DNA of 64,000 nucleotides from Tetracladium setigerum (Eukaryota; Ascomycota; Leotiomycetes; Helotiales): assembly GCA_031472005.1 (NCBI GenBank), contig PZJY01000003.1, positions 682,001 through 746,000 of the forward strand. Direction: 5' to 3'. The translations under genes were made by a program, and so were the position numbers. Below the pieces are notes generated by a model. The model had not been told where the DNA came from, ran no database searches, and worked only from the letters and a program-made list of their open reading frames with translations. Shown here piece by piece: positions 19,750 through 31,787 of the stretch. Within the stretch, counting starts at the first letter, position 1; each line of letters opens with the position of its first letter.

Positions 19750-21791
19750 CTATGGGTGATATCCGTTGGAGTGGGGCGGAGGCAAATAACTCGACCCATT
19801 TGTCATAGACGGAATGGTACCAAGACCATTCATGCTTGTATTGGTCCGTTTTGGTGGTGGAGCGACATCGTCTTCCTCGTCGCCACTAGAGGTCAAATCG
19901 ATGACTGCGCTGATCGTTCTCTTGCTGCTTGTTGGAGCTCTTGCACCTGATGACGAATGCTCTCGGGAGCCGCCAGCTAAGGATGTAGCCGGTGTCTTAA
20001 ATACTTGAGGAGTACCCATTCTAACGCTATCTCCCGATTTTGTGACCTCGACTAGATCATCATCTGAATCGTCAGAAAACCCACTTGGCCCAGAGTGTGA
20101 TGCAGCTGCCTTCTTTGCGTTGACATCCCACTTTCCATTTGGCTGAACAGTGACTTGATCTACGGACTTTGGAGTTTTCTTAAGAATGTCTTTAACGTAT
20201 CTAACGAATTCGTTAGTAATGCGCCTTTTGATACATAGGATTTGAGGCCCATACTCGTCAACAGCCAAGCTTTCAAAAGGAGCTGAGTTGTTGCATATTG
20301 GACACAACCAAGTTGGACCTTGCTCCTGTAGTTGAAGATAAGAGGTGCCATCAAAGCATTGATTGTGTTTGCAGGAGATGGAGCGAATAGGCAAGTCCAT
20401 TCTTAGGGTAGAGAGCGGGCACTTGAGCGAGAGTACCGATGCCGTTGCGATAATATCTGTGTCGCGGGCCTTGGAATCCACTGCATAATGTCAGACCTTA
20501 TTCTTTGACCGAGCAAGAACATAACCTACTTTCGTCAAGAACTGATTTCTCTGTGATTCGCTTGCCCATCTCCAACTTCTTAACCAAATCTGCGACCGGG
20601 ACGCTTTGCACCACATATATTAGGAAGTAGAATTTCTATTAGAAAGGTCAGTCATCTAATAAAAGGCTTTATGAAAACGACGCAGCAGGATCAGGTTAAT
20701 GGGTTAACTTTGTTCGGTCCGGAAGGGGGGATTTTCGGCGGCTAACTTTATGAAATTCAGGACCTGCCTTTGTGGTCAAAGCATATGTCAGTTCTACGGT
20801 ATTGGTGTAGGTTGGGGGGTTTAGTCGAAGCTCCTTGGTAATGTCCACCGGCCTGGTTGAACCTGGCTTGTTCTTCAACCCTCGCAGATTTGCCTTAATT
20901 TCTCCACCGTTGACCTTGACTTCAGATTGATGTGGGAAGGCAATATCTTGTCGACCACTTTGTTCACCAGCACAGAATACCAGTACTTTGAGAGAAGGGT
21001 CGCGGGCCACTCGAGCCAAGGCGGCATGGTCCACAGCTCTAAGGGAGATGGAGACAGTATGTCGGTGATGTTGCATTACTGAACATGTTAGTCGTCGGCA
21101 GCAATCACAGCTATGGTGAGCTTTGACTTACCTTCACAAGTCTTGGTTTCTCCAAGCTGTTGCTCCACGCTGTAAAATGGACTGGATTTAAACTCGAGTC
21201 CTACATCAGGTCAGAAAGTGAGACAGCAACTGCGGGGAGTACGACTAACTCTGCTGGCCGGCAGGATATCCCCTGAAGGCATTGTTCGCGCCTAGGTTGA
21301 GTCCCGGAAGACTGTTGGTAGCATGGAGATACGCATTTGCGCTGGCCGTTCCTGACATACTGGCGGGTGCAGGCGCTGTTAGGATGGCGTTGGGATTGGC
21401 GATGTTGTATCGAAGGCGCTCGAATCTAGCCGCGTCGTTTTTCGTGGCGTATGATTGAATTCCTAGGGGCAGGTCGAGAATTAGCTATCGGCAGGCAGAA
21501 AATCTCCAGGGTAAATTTAGCTGGATATCCTCGTGGGGAGAGACCTTGGGAGAGGAGGGTTGTATGAGGATGAGGATGTGGGCAAGGCTGAGAGATCGAT
21601 CGAGATATAGAGAAGGGGGATGTAGGAAGTCGCAACATACTCTCAATAATGCGCGACTGCAACTCGGCTTTCACGCCAACCTTATTCAATCCTTCAGATT
21701 GGCAGATAGCGATGAGCTGTTTATTAAGATATCCACCGGTTCGAATAGTGCGTATAGACGCCTCCGCATTCAGGGGAGCCATCGAGGCCAT
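19750..21791 (-). CDS. SIZ1: E3 SUMO-protein ligase SIZ1/PIAS type
   Basis: Six exons: 21641-21791, 21250-21462, 21132-21200, 20768-21078, 20530-20635 and 19750-20480, giving 526 residues. The N-terminus holds a SAP-like DNA-binding motif (LNKQLIAICQSEGLNKVGVKAELQ). A PINIT domain follows (about residues 130-285, with FKSSPFY, SLRAVDHAALARVARDP, KANLRGLKNKPGSTRPVDIT). The SP-RING/MIZ zinc finger then reads LKCPLSTLRMDLPIRSISCKH and LCPICN. Near the C-terminus AVIDLTSSGDEEDD is a typical SUMO-interacting motif. The enzyme transfers SUMO from UBC9 to nuclear targets such as PCNA. The intron between exons 4 and 5 needs a GC donor (AAG|GCAGGT, 20767) because a GT donor three bases on would break the frame. 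It shares a 578-bp divergent promoter with the DUF2423 gene. Confidence 0.95.
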
Positions 21792-22369
21792 GATTGATCG
21801 TGGTGGTTGCGACGGGGAATGGAAAAGAAGGGCGGGCAGGTCGGCAGGCACCTTGGTCGTTGCCAGTCGTTGCCAGCAAGGAAATGTAGACTTCAAATCC
21901 TACTTTGCGTCAAAAAGAGAGCAAGAAGCGGCAGGCTCTTGGATGGTAGAGAACGGAGACTGGAGAATTCGACATCAAATGTGAGGTTGGTTGATAGTGT
22001 CGTGAATCTGCGCATGCACGGAAATGTGAAGGTGAAAGTCAAGGTGGTCGCGGTTGTATTACAGCACTTGCCTGGGTGAATTTCGCAAAGAAAGCAAGAG
22101 ATGGAAACCTCTCCAGCACGAGTATCGCGTTCTCGCACTCGTCCGTGCTCTTCAAAGTTCGCTCCTGATCTGCCCATCTGGTCAGGGCGGTGTGGATGGG
22201 TGGCAGAACTTTGCGATTTTCTAGATGCATTTGATATTTTATATTTTAGTTCGTTGCGCTAGGAGCTACAAACCAACGGATCATCTTCAACAAATCACCA
22301 AACCTTCGAGTTTCCTTTACGCCCTCCTACGTCTCGTTTCCCAAAGACCACTCCCTCTCCACAATCAAA
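21792..22369. promoter_or_regulatory. divergent promoter of SIZ1 and the DUF2423 gene
   Basis: The region between two outward start codons. Short open frames on both strands show no coding character. No specific factor site is assigned. Confidence 0.4.
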
Positions 22370-22849
22370 ATGGCAAAGAGTTCTCGAGCGAGCTCCATCA
22401 AGACGAATAATGCTGCGTTGAAGAGCAAAGTCTTCGGGCCTGTGGAAACCGCCAGGACGGACAGGTTGTCTGCAAAGCTCATGGAACTGGCCGCGCAACC
22501 AAAGCCAGTGCGAGTCGCAGAAGCTGCTGAAGAGGGTATGTTTGCGCGTTTATCGCAACATTTCTATGCTAATCCGACTCTGCAGATGTCCCAGCACCAA
22601 CTTCAAAAGCAGCCGATGGTAGGCTCTCCAATCCCACTTCAATCTCTCCCAATCTCTCTGGATTTTTCATGGTCTAACGCATTCACAGCAATGGAAGTTG
22701 ATGAGGACCCATCCAAAGCCGAAAAACGAGCCAAGTCTGGCAAAGGAAGAATCGAGAGAAAAAAGAGCAGTCGCAAGGCCGCAATGGTCTTCCCCAAATA
22801 CAAGAACGGGAGCCGAGTCAGCAAGACCAAGAGCAAGAGCAAGAAGTGA
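22370..22849 (+). CDS. DUF2423 nucleolar-type small basic protein
   Basis: Exons 22370-22535, 22586-22618 and 22689-22849 give 119 residues. The protein opens MAKSSRASSIKTNNAALKSK, continues VFGPVETARTDRLSAKLMEL and ends with a Lys/Arg-rich tail (GRIERKKSSRKAAMVFPKYK, then KSKSKK). This pattern matches the DUF2423 family, which includes yeast YBL028C, a nucleolar protein associated with ribosome assembly. The middle exon is short (33 nt) and encodes a DVPAPTSKAADG linker. The basic tail is a likely nuclear/nucleolar signal. The join restores MEVDED, common in relatives. Confidence 0.85.
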   Translation: MAKSSRASSIKTNNAALKSKVFGPVETARTDRLSAKLMELAAQPKPVRVAEAAEEGMFARLSQHFYANPTLQMSQHQLQKQPMVGSPIPLQSLPISLDFSWSNAFTAMEVDEDPSKAEKRAKSGKGRIERKKSSRKAAMVFPKYKNGSRVSKTKSKSKK

Positions 22850-23483
22850 ACGGGGAGGGGACTTTTCAATCAAATGTGCGTAGGAACTGAATGATTGCAT
22901 TTGTTGTTTGGAGTTGAGGTTGGCTGGGTCTTTTTCTCGAGGCGTTATGGGACGGATGAAGAGCACTGGAGTAGAGATTTTATGCTTCATAAGAACCCGT
23001 ATTCATTGCTTCTTGTTGTCAATTGAACATAAAATAGCAATCCACCGAGTTGATTGCTGTCTCAATTTCTCTCTCCAAAACTAGGTATCCCACCCGATGT
23101 GAGATGCAGTGATATAACACCCACGTTAAAAAATAAAAAAAAGGCACAAGGTACTAGGTAGCCAAGTAGGTTATATCTTCACCCCTCAACAAGCGAGACG
23201 ACTGCAAGTCTTATCATCCTTTTATCGAGGATGAGGGGTGGCGTCCCACGCTGCTCTTTAGCGGCATGAAGACAGGGGTGAAGCTGTGCGGGTACCTGGA
23301 CGTCCATTAACACAGACCGTTCCTAACGTGCTTCACTTGGAACAAAAGATAGTCGAAATTCTATCACATCAGCTACGTGGGGTTGTGATGGTAGTTTTTC
23401 GATTAAAACACGCCGGGCCCCCGAAGTCAACTTGTTTCCTTATGCTATCAATTCCTAATTAATTGCGCTGTCCATCCATCCCA
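22850..23483. other. intergenic
   Basis: No coding frame or RNA gene supported. An A-rich stretch lies at about 23127-23142. Contains the promoter of GPI7. Confidence 0.4.
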
Positions 23484-26400
23484 ATGTCGCGTCAAGCTCC
23501 AGTTGTTCTGTTGCTCCTTGGAGCCAACATTCTTATCCCCTTCGCCATCCTGATCTTCGCTGGAGGCTTCTTCCCATACAAATCCTTCCTTTCTGGCCTG
23601 GCAGAATATGAAGCTCTCGGAGATGGTCCTCCTCCCCAACATCCCCGTTCGACAAGCTTGTTTTTATGGTTGTAGATGCTTTGAGAAGGTTGGCGCAAAT
23701 GCTCTAGGAGCAGAGATGATGTTGACGATATTAGTGACTTCGTGTACTCGGAACCTTCGGGCTTTACATTCACGCAGAGGTATGTCAATAACAATGCATG
23801 CAATTCGACCTCATAACTAATTTCAATTAGTCTTATTTCTGGCGGCTCAGCTATCCCCTTCACTGCCCATGCGACATCTCCTACCATAACTATGCCGAGA
23901 ATCAAGGCAATAACAACTGGTTCAACGCCGTCTTTTCTAGACCTAATCCTAAATTTCGCAGAATCCGATACCTCCTCTACACTCGCGACCCAAGATACCT
24001 GGCTGGCGCAAATGAAGGCGAAGAATACGGGGAAGTTAGTCATGTATGGAGACGATACCTGGCTCAAGCTCTTTCCAGACACATTCGACCGATCGGACGG
24101 GACTTCAAGTTTTTTCGTTTCGGTCAGTTGGTATCTTGGAATTGTAGATAGATGCATAGCTGAAATTTATTCTTTACTAGGACTTCACCGAAGTGGACAG
24201 TAATGTTACGAGACATATTCCAGACGAGCTTAATCACGATGACTGGAACACTATGGTTTTGCATTATCTAGGCCTGGATCATATTGGACACAAGGCAGGC
24301 CCACGGAGGTAAGAGCTTCAGATAGTGTCAGCAATGTAATTTCTGACCCGCTCTAGCCCAAATATGATTCCGAAACAGAAAGAAATGGACGGCATCGTTG
24401 AACAAATTTACCAAGGCATGACCACCAAGCCTCACTTACAGTCCACATTACTTGTACTTTTAGGTGATCACGGAATGAATGATGCTGGAAATCATGGAGG
24501 ATCGGCTCCCGGAGAGACATCTCCTGCCCTTGTATTCATCTCTCCACAGCTTAAAAAAATCAGCTCGGGTCTTGAAGCACCTGCTATATATAGGGAAGAC
24601 TTTCGGTACTACGAAACTGTAGAACAATCTGATATTGCTCCAACTTTAGCCGCTCTTCTTGGATTTCCAGTGCCAAAAAACAATCTTGGAGTCATGATCC
24701 CAAACTTCTTAAAGCTTTGGGATGAAGGTAAGAGCTGCTATACCCCCCTTTCCTCCCCGACTTATGCTAATCCTCTCTACAGAAAAGGATAAATTTCAGT
24801 TCTCACTGCGGAATGCGAATCAGATACTGAACGTTGTCAAAGCAACCTTTCCGAGTTTTGAACGTCCTGGCCCTTCCACTCAATGTGAGAACCTGTCGAG
24901 TGATGTTGAGAGACTCGCCTGCAAGTGGCGCAGTTCCCGGATCACCCCTCCAAAAGAAGGACACTACGATTATAACACTTGGATTGGTCATCTCTACCTG
25001 GTAAGTCGGGATCACACAGTCAAAAGCATTCAAGCTGAGCTGAGAATTTGAATAGTGGTCAAAGGAGGCACAAGATCTCATGAGCAGCACTGCCAGTAAC
25101 TATGATCTTCTCAAACTCGTGGCAGGCCAAATAGTAGCAATGTTAGCGCTTCTATTCGCAGCTGCAGCAGGGTGGCAAACCAGCATGGATCCCATCAGAG
25201 GTGTCTCCTTCTTCCTGGGCATAACTTTACTGTACGGCATCATGACCTTTGCCAGTAGTTACGTTGAGGAAGAACAGAATTTCTGGTATTGGACTGCGAC
25301 AGGATGGCTGTTGCTGCTCTGGATTAAAGGGTAAATAAGTTCCCCCAATAGAGGCACACAGCAGCACTATATGCTGACGAATTAGTTACCGAAAGCGATG
25401 GCTCAGACCTCAGTTCCTCACTGTTACTTACCTTGGCATTGTAATATCAATGCGTTTCGCCAGGCGCTGGAACCAGACAGGGCAAAAGTTTGCAGGTTCG
25501 CCAGATATCGCTAGAACGTTTCTGTCGGAACACACATCCTTCCTGTGGACACTCGTTGGCATTACATACCTATGGAATCTCAATTCTTTAGTTACTGGGA
25601 CATTTGCGCCTTTTGGTCAGCTAATTGCTGGAACATCAGGGTCGGCACTGACTACAGCTGCCCTCATGTTCAAACTTGCTTTCACCAATGAGGACTCCCC
25701 AGAATTGTTGTCTGGTGTTGCCAACTTCATGGCTGATGCAGAACTTGGGATATCGTTAGTTGCTAGCGCTAGAATAGTGTTTATTGCTGTTGGTGCAACG
25801 GCATTTCTTACACTTATTGCTGGTTTCAGAAACAGCCACAGACCAAATCGTGAGCGCTGACCCTTTCTTCAACCAGTAAGCATTGCTAACACTATGCCTC
25901 AGCAACCATGCGCAGCCTTCACGACTTGCTTACGCTTTTCCTAATCACACAATCACGAGCCACCAACATCCCTCTTCTTCTCATATTCTCCGTCCAACAG
26001 TATCTACTTGCCGATTTAGATCTCTCTACTGTCGAAATAACCACCACCTCTCTCCTCCTGCAGCAAGCCTCCTTTTTCGCCTTTGGGAACTCAAACGCAA
26101 TTTCCTCTATCGATCTATCGAGCGCCTACAATGGAATTTCCGGCTACAACGTAATCGCTGTCGGTGTTCTAACCTTCGTTTCCAATTGGACCGGTCCTAT
26201 TTTCTGGACTTCGGCAACCACCCTTTTGCTTCTAGATCAACATCGTAGAGGCCAAAAGGGAGTACTACTGAAGCATTTGTCTATGCTGACATTATTCACT
26301 ACGGCCTCGTTGGTGTTTGTCATGGTGACTTGTACACACCTACGTACACATCTCTTCATCTGGACAGTGTTTTCTCCCAAGTATCTGTACGCGATGGCGT

Positions 26401-26534
26401 GGAGTCTGGGACAGCACCTGTGCATCAACATGGGAATTGGGAGTCTCCTATTCTGGCTTGGCACAAAATACCAACAAGTGGAAAACAAATACATAAATAC
26501 AGTGGAAGACAAAATTTCAAGTTCCAAAAAGTAG
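23484..26534 (+). CDS. LAS21: GPI ethanolamine phosphate transferase 2 (GPI7/LAS21), apparent 1-nt frameshift in exon 1
   Basis: Nine exons: 23484-23688, 23735-23779, 23831-24122, 24181-24308, 24357-24727, 24783-25000, 25056-25330, 25386-25849 and 25903-26534. The protein has an N-terminal membrane anchor, an ER-lumenal phosphodiesterase-like domain and many C-terminal membrane spans. Catalytic-domain motifs are FMVVDALRSDF (metal Asp), SPTITMPRIKAITTG (nucleophile Thr), HYLGLDHIGHKAGP and LLGDHGMNDAGNHGG. The enzyme adds ethanolamine phosphate to the second mannose of GPI anchors. In exon 1 the frame reading EALGDGPPPQHP must shift by one base at the CCCC run (23643-23646) to enter PFDKLVFMVVDALR. 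With one base added, all exons sum to 876 codons plus stop. The shift is either a homopolymer error or a true break. Confidence 0.93.
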
Positions 26535-26568
26535 GAATAAGAGGCATGGGAGCAAAAGGGTTTGATTT

Positions 26569-27411
26569 TTAGACTAGACTAGAGAATAGATCATCAAATG
26601 CATCACCCTTTTTCTGCTTCTTCTTGAGTGGTTTCGCAGACGTCGAGTCTGCCTTTTTCTTCTTTTTCGTAGCCTCTTCGGTTGCCAGCTTATTCTTTTT
26701 CGTTTTCATAGTCTCTTCCGCCATCGTCGTATTCTTCTTTCTTTTCATACTCTTGGGCTGCCTTTCTTCCAAGTCTCCTGGGATAGATTCCAACTTATCA
26801 CCTATTCTCTCATTGCCCTCCAGGGAAGGAATTTCTCCTCTCTTAACCACCACCCCGAGATCATTACCCAAAGCAAAAGTATCAACAGTCTTGAGTTCTT
26901 CGATTGGATCCTCAATAACACCCAACTGACCCCCGAATGGTCGAACAACCATCCTCACCTTCGCCAAACACCCAAGCAACATCAGTCCCAAAGGTGCATA
27001 CTGGTTATCAGCCGTCAAATTCGTAAACGCCCTGTAACCACAATCCCAATAATCAGCAAGGAAAAATGCAACGAAACATTTTCTCATTGGGAGAAGAACT
27101 CACACAAACCACCTCTCCATCAATCTCTCCTCCCAAAATCTCACCCTGATCTCAACCTTCTCACGTGCCTCTTTCACATATTTCGATTCCTTCACTTTCC
27201 TTGACGAAGTAGTACTGGAAGCGGAAGAGAAGCTTCGCGCGGTATCTAGAGCTTGAATTTCTAAAAGCAGCTTTGATACTTGGCGCCGGAGGGTGGAGAG
27301 AGATTTGTACCATTTAGCGAGACGGTGTTGGTTGTGATTGCGATGGTGGGTAAGGTGCAGGATTTGTGAGAGGGAGGTGAGCTCTTTTGCTGTGGAGCTT
27401 GGGGTTGACAT
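26569..27411 (-). CDS. RMP1: RNase MRP protein subunit RMP1
   Basis: Exons 27104-27411 and 26569-27031 give 256 residues. The conserved RMP1 helical core is visible: LSQILHLTHHRNHNQHRLAK then WYKSLSTLRRQVSKLLLEI in exon 1, and AFTNLTADNQYAPLGLMLLGC in exon 2, followed by a Lys-rich nuclear/nucleolar tail (KKKKADSTSAKPLKKKQKK) that ends DAFDDLFSSLV. RMP1 is the subunit that distinguishes RNase MRP from RNase P; the complex cuts pre-rRNA in the nucleolus. The intron uses a GTGAGT donor and restores RWFVAFTNL. Its stop lies only 34 bp from the GPI7 stop on the opposite strand. Confidence 0.9.
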
Positions 27412-27937
27412 TCTGTCTTGTGCCTGGGGTGGGACCTTGGATGCCGAGCCGGGGTGGGTTTCTTTTACTATATACTTGAAAAATGGTCTGGAGATTGGGG
27501 CGAGTTGTGAAGAATGAGGTTAAGAAGTTGATGCTATCAATGCCAAGCATTTTGAAGGCAGGAAGCAGACTTGGCAAGCAGAATCAATCCAAGTGGAAGG
27601 AAGGTTGGACTGGATCCTCTCTGAGCTTCTCACAACATCTGAATTTTCTCGACGGTACATTCAGTAGAATCTGGAAACACTCTACTAGATTAAAGTAGTT
27701 TCTTATGTGGCTTCTGCACGTTCCTTTCCTTCTTACTCAAAATTTTTTGGGTACGAGTAGTAAGTCACTACGTGCTTGATATATTTTCTTCTACGAACGA
27801 CCCGCATCCCCCGCCACTCTCATCCCATTTATAATTCTCTTTCGCACCCTCTTCCCTTCCCATATTCTCGCCCTTCCTCTCTCTTTTTGTTCGTCCTTTC
27901 CTTTCAATCACATTCCCCCTTCCCTCCCATAGCCACA
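27412..27937. promoter_or_regulatory. divergent promoter of RMP1 and CAF16
   Basis: 526 bp between the two start codons. A strongly pyrimidine-rich stretch at about 27830-27930 leads into the CAF16 start. An open frame extends upstream of CAF16 through this stretch but its Leu/Ser/Phe-rich product looks like translated leader sequence. Confidence 0.4.
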
Positions 27938-28786
27938 ATGTCAACCCCAATCGACCAATCCCTCGCGCCATCCATCGACGTCAAAGACCTCTCCTACAAA
28001 TTCCCCAACGACACCACCGGCCTCCACAATGTCTTCCTAGACCTCCCACCGAACTCGCGCACCCTCCTCATTGGTGCCAACGGCGCAGGAAAGACCACCA
28101 TTCTCCGTCTCCTAGCTGGCAAGCGCCTCGCACCCGCCAACACAATTCGCATCGGCGGTCTCGATCCCTTCAAAGACGGACTTCAAGGCGTCACATACCT
28201 CGGGCTAGAATGGGTTCTCAACCCCATCGTGCGTACAGATATCGGAGTTCAAGAGCTTCTCCGCAGCGTAGGAGGTGATCACTACCCTGAACGACGAGAC
28301 GAGCTCGTCAGTGTCTTGGACATCGATCTCGACTGGCGCATGCACGCCGTTTCGGACGGAGAGCGTCGCCGTGTGCAATTGGCAATGGGACTTATCCGAC
28401 CATGGAGGATCCTGCTCTTGGATGAGATCACAGTCGATCTTGATCTCCTGTCTCGCTCTAGTTTCCTTGCCTTCCTCAAGAAGGAGACCGAGACGAGAGA
28501 ATGCACGATCGTGTATGCGACCCATATCCTAGATAATTTGGCGGATTGGCCAACACATTTGGTGCATATGAGTCTTGGGAGGGTGAAGGAGTGGGGCGAG
28601 ATTGCGAAGTTTGATGTTGAGACAAGATTTGGACAGACAGGAAATTCGAGGTTGGGCGAGTTGGTGCTGGGGTGGTTGAAGGATGATCTGAAGGAGAGGG
28701 GTCCCAGGAATCACGGTATTGGGAGTGCTGGAACGGCATATATGAGTCCTGGGATGGGTGGTTATGGACTTGAGAAGAGGGCATAA
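27938..28786 (+). CDS. CAF16: CCR4-NOT-associated ABC-type ATPase CAF16
   Basis: A single exon of 282 residues. It is a lone ABC nucleotide-binding domain without membrane spans. Walker A is IGANGAGKTT, the signature is VSDGERRRVQLAMGL, Walker B is RILLLDEITVDLD and the H-loop is YATHILDNL. The Caf16 family trait GLDPFKDGLQGVTYLG and the C-terminal Gly-rich tail are present. Yeast Caf16 binds the CCR4-NOT complex and links it to Mediator. I chose the ATG at 27938 because it sits in CCACAATG and begins MSTPIDQS, as expected; the frame is open further upstream to 27776. Confidence 0.93.
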   Translation: MSTPIDQSLAPSIDVKDLSYKFPNDTTGLHNVFLDLPPNSRTLLIGANGAGKTTILRLLAGKRLAPANTIRIGGLDPFKDGLQGVTYLGLEWVLNPIVRTDIGVQELLRSVGGDHYPERRDELVSVLDIDLDWRMHAVSDGERRRVQLAMGLIRPWRILLLDEITVDLDLLSRSSFLAFLKKETETRECTIVYATHILDNLADWPTHLVHMSLGRVKEWGEIAKFDVETRFGQTGNSRLGELVLGWLKDDLKERGPRNHGIGSAGTAYMSPGMGGYGLEKRA

Positions 28787-29219
28787 GCACTTCTGTCTCG
28801 TGTGATACTTTCTTTCTCTTTCTGTTACATACCATATGGTTTTTTTCTTGGTTGGGAATACAGCATTCAACAGTGCTGGATGGAGTATGGAGCATTTCAA
28901 CACTGCAGGACGGACTTTGATGCATTTACAGGATACGCATAGACAAGATTTTGCTATGGGATGGGTATAAGCTCGTCAGAAACTTTCGGCGGCGGTATTG
29001 CATGGCATGGCGCAGCATTCAACAAGGAGTTCGATATCAACGTAAAATGCTCTTTAGAGGGGACTTTCAACTCCCTAGGATTAAGATGATTGTAGATGGG
29101 AGGCTCAACTCCCCAAACTGATGTTAGATGATATGCAAGGGGTATCTACAGAACGATTTCACGAACCTCAACGTGGAAATTGCAGCTGCATATTCAATTC
29201 AACACTAGATTGCTTTTCT
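28787..29219. other. intergenic between convergent 3' ends
   Basis: Spacer between the CAF16 and ELP2 stops. 'CATTCAACA' occurs several times (28864, 29018 and nearby, plus CATTTCAACA), a weak repeat of no clear role. Confidence 0.35.
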
Positions 29220-31787
29220 TTAGATTACAGGCTCTTCTAGTCTCAATGAATAAACGCGCAGCGAGCTATCTTCGCTAGCAATTGCCAGCTCACTTGACTT
29301 GTCTGCCCTGGGCGATACTGTTGAAGGCCTCCAGGCCAATTGTGTGATTGCTTTGGACGGAAATGGATGAACGCTGTAAGCTCTTAGTTAGTACTGTCCT
29401 CAAAAGTCACGCTTTGCTCGAACTACGTACCTGGAATATTCAACCTCGACCTGAACGACGGAAAACTCATTCTTAACATCTAGCTTGTAGATCCCAACCT
29501 TGCCAGCTTCGGTGCCCACGGCCAGATAAACCAATTCGTCTCCAGCCGTTACATCCAGTATATCAATAGCCGTCACAGGAGTCTCCTGTGCGATGGTAGC
29601 TCGGCATGTGAAACCCTTAGAAGCCTCATCTTTAGCCCAGATCTTAACCTGCTTCTCTCTTCCAGCGGTTGCAAACACTGGAAGTGAAGTAACAGGTGCC
29701 CAAGCAGCATCCAACACCATTCTCGTATGACCTTTTGGGTTGGCTTCCAACAGTTTATAAGTATGGTTCTCATCTTGCCGCTCGAACACCGCCCATTGTC
29801 GATCGCGACCAACACTCAAGAGAAACCTATCATCAGCAGAAAATCGCAGTCGGGTGATAGTCAAGGAATGAGCTGTGAGTGGCGGCTTGATCTCAAGCCA
29901 GTTCTTCGTTTCGAAGATTCTGATGACTGCGTGGTCGATGGAACTGGCTCTGCATGCGGTTGCGATGATCGATCCATCGTGACTTGCAGCGAGGGTAGAT
30001 ATTTCGTAACCATGACCGTACAGTTTCTCAATCTCGGGCCATAAGGTGTGTCTTGAAAGTTGATCCTCTAATGGAGGGTGTTCCAAATCCAGTTTGGAAG
30101 GACGGGCTGGTGGTGTTGATGAAATGTCAAGATGTTTATCTTTTTTGAGGCCAGAATGACTTTTCTCTTCCTCGCCGTTCTTGTCTCCGGCTTCAATTGC
30201 TTTGTTGGAGAGACCGAGTACAGGCATATTTGCTGCATCCGGCATATCTTCCATGGGGGCTCCGCCAATCCCACAGAGTTGGCTAAGAAGCTTCGCAACA
30301 CTCTTTGGCTCGTCAAAGACTCGAAGAAGTTTCTCGTCTGCACCAGATACGAAACGTGACGCCCCCAATGAATCAATACAATTGAGATCGTAGCCGTGAA
30401 TCTGAGGTCTTGCCATCTCGTGCCATGTCTCTATACCGTCACGAATCCACTTTGCATGGAGTCTTGTTGTCTGGTCTGAACCGGTGGAGAGGAGATAGTC
30501 TCCATCTTTTGACCAAGCAATACCAGTGATAGATTGTGTGTGACCACTGGTCGCAACTCCTTGGTTCCATCGATCTTCTACCACGTCATGATCCCATAAT
30601 CTCCAACTTCCAGTCCGACCTAGGCAAACGACCGTCTCGCCGGATGGTGACCAAAGTCCTGTCCAGAAACCTCCGGTACTGCCTGTGGCAGTTGTTGAAC
30701 CCTTTTCAGAGCTGATCTCACCCAGTCTTGCGACAGTTACCCACACCCCAGTAGTCTCGTCCGGCTCCCAGATAGCGAGGGAGTTGTCTGCAGAGGCAGA
30801 AAGCAGCTGGAGCTTGCTTCCCACTGCTCGCCACTTTGTACTATAAATCCAATCTTCATGACCAAGTAACAGCGCCTCAAATGTGGCAGAGAAGTCAAGT
30901 CCGCCGGCTTGGAATCGATGGGCTTTGTTTGAGAGGGATTTACCAGGCATGAAAGCTCCCAACGAAGGGTCTTGGTTCGTTGCTGCAACTGGTAACTCTT
31001 TGCCTTGGTGGACTCTCCACAATCGAATGTACTTATCTTGACTTGCAGATGATAGGATAAGGTCGCTGTCGGGCGCAAAGCTTTCCGGTACAAATTCAAG
31101 CGATCGAATCCAGCCCTCATGACCAGAGAGAGTAGCTTGAAGCTTGAAGTCAGGACTTTGCTTTGGATCTAAGACATATAGCTGGATTATCTCTTTCGTC
31201 CCCGCTACAGCAAGAATGTATGCGCCTTCTGAATTGGCCAGGGGACTCAAAGCCATTGCCAATGGGAAGAAACGCGGGCTAATGGTGATAGTTTGCTTGA
31301 GAGTGGCGACATTGTTTTCTTCCAGCAGCCATATCTTGACACATGAATCTGCTGAGCCGGATGCAAATAACTTTGAGCGATCATTTACTGCGATGCGGTT
31401 GATAGAGCTGTTGTGTTCTGCAAGCGTCTGGATGCACGAGTATCGCCGCGTGGCAGAATTTCTTTCCCAGATTCGAAGTTGTTTATCTACGGAGCCGCTA
31501 ATTAACATGCCATTTGATTCTGGGATGAATTTCACGGCGTTGACGGTTTCCGTGTGCCCACTGAGGAGGTCCAGCATCCCCGGTTGGGTTTCGTCATCGA
31601 CCTACAATTGTCAGAGAGACGGTCCATCACGACTGTGGGGTCAAGAACTTACCTGTGGACGCCATATTGCAACATTTCTGTCAGCACCAAAGGCCAGAAG
31701 GCCAGACAGAACGTCCCAGTCCGCCGCTGCGGGGTGTCGATTTGCACCAGCAGCCAAGTATGTGCATTCGGCGTTGATTGGGGCCAT
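29220..31787 (-). CDS. ELP2: Elongator complex protein 2 (WD40)
   Basis: Exons 31653-31787, 29431-31601 and 29220-29373 give 819 residues. The protein is a double WD40 propeller: repeats such as LLSGHTETVNAVKFIPESNG, LISGSVDKQLRIWE, LSGHEGWIRSLEF, LLSASADNSLAIWEPDE, TSGHTQSITGIAWSKDGDYL and LLSVGRDRQWAVFE recur through the chain. The N-terminal exon (MAPINAECTYLAAGANRHP, then DVLSGLLAFGADRNVAIW) and C-terminal exon (KAITQLAWRP with ELAIASEDSSLRVYSL) match Elp2. Elp2 is a core subunit of Elongator, which starts mcm5 modification of wobble uridine in tRNAs. It lies head to head with URM1. Confidence 0.95.

Noticed and set aside
27776..27937. N-terminal extension of CAF16
   Set aside because: The frame is open, but the CT-rich leader gives an atypical Leu/Phe/Ser peptide and the ATG at 27938 matches the family start.
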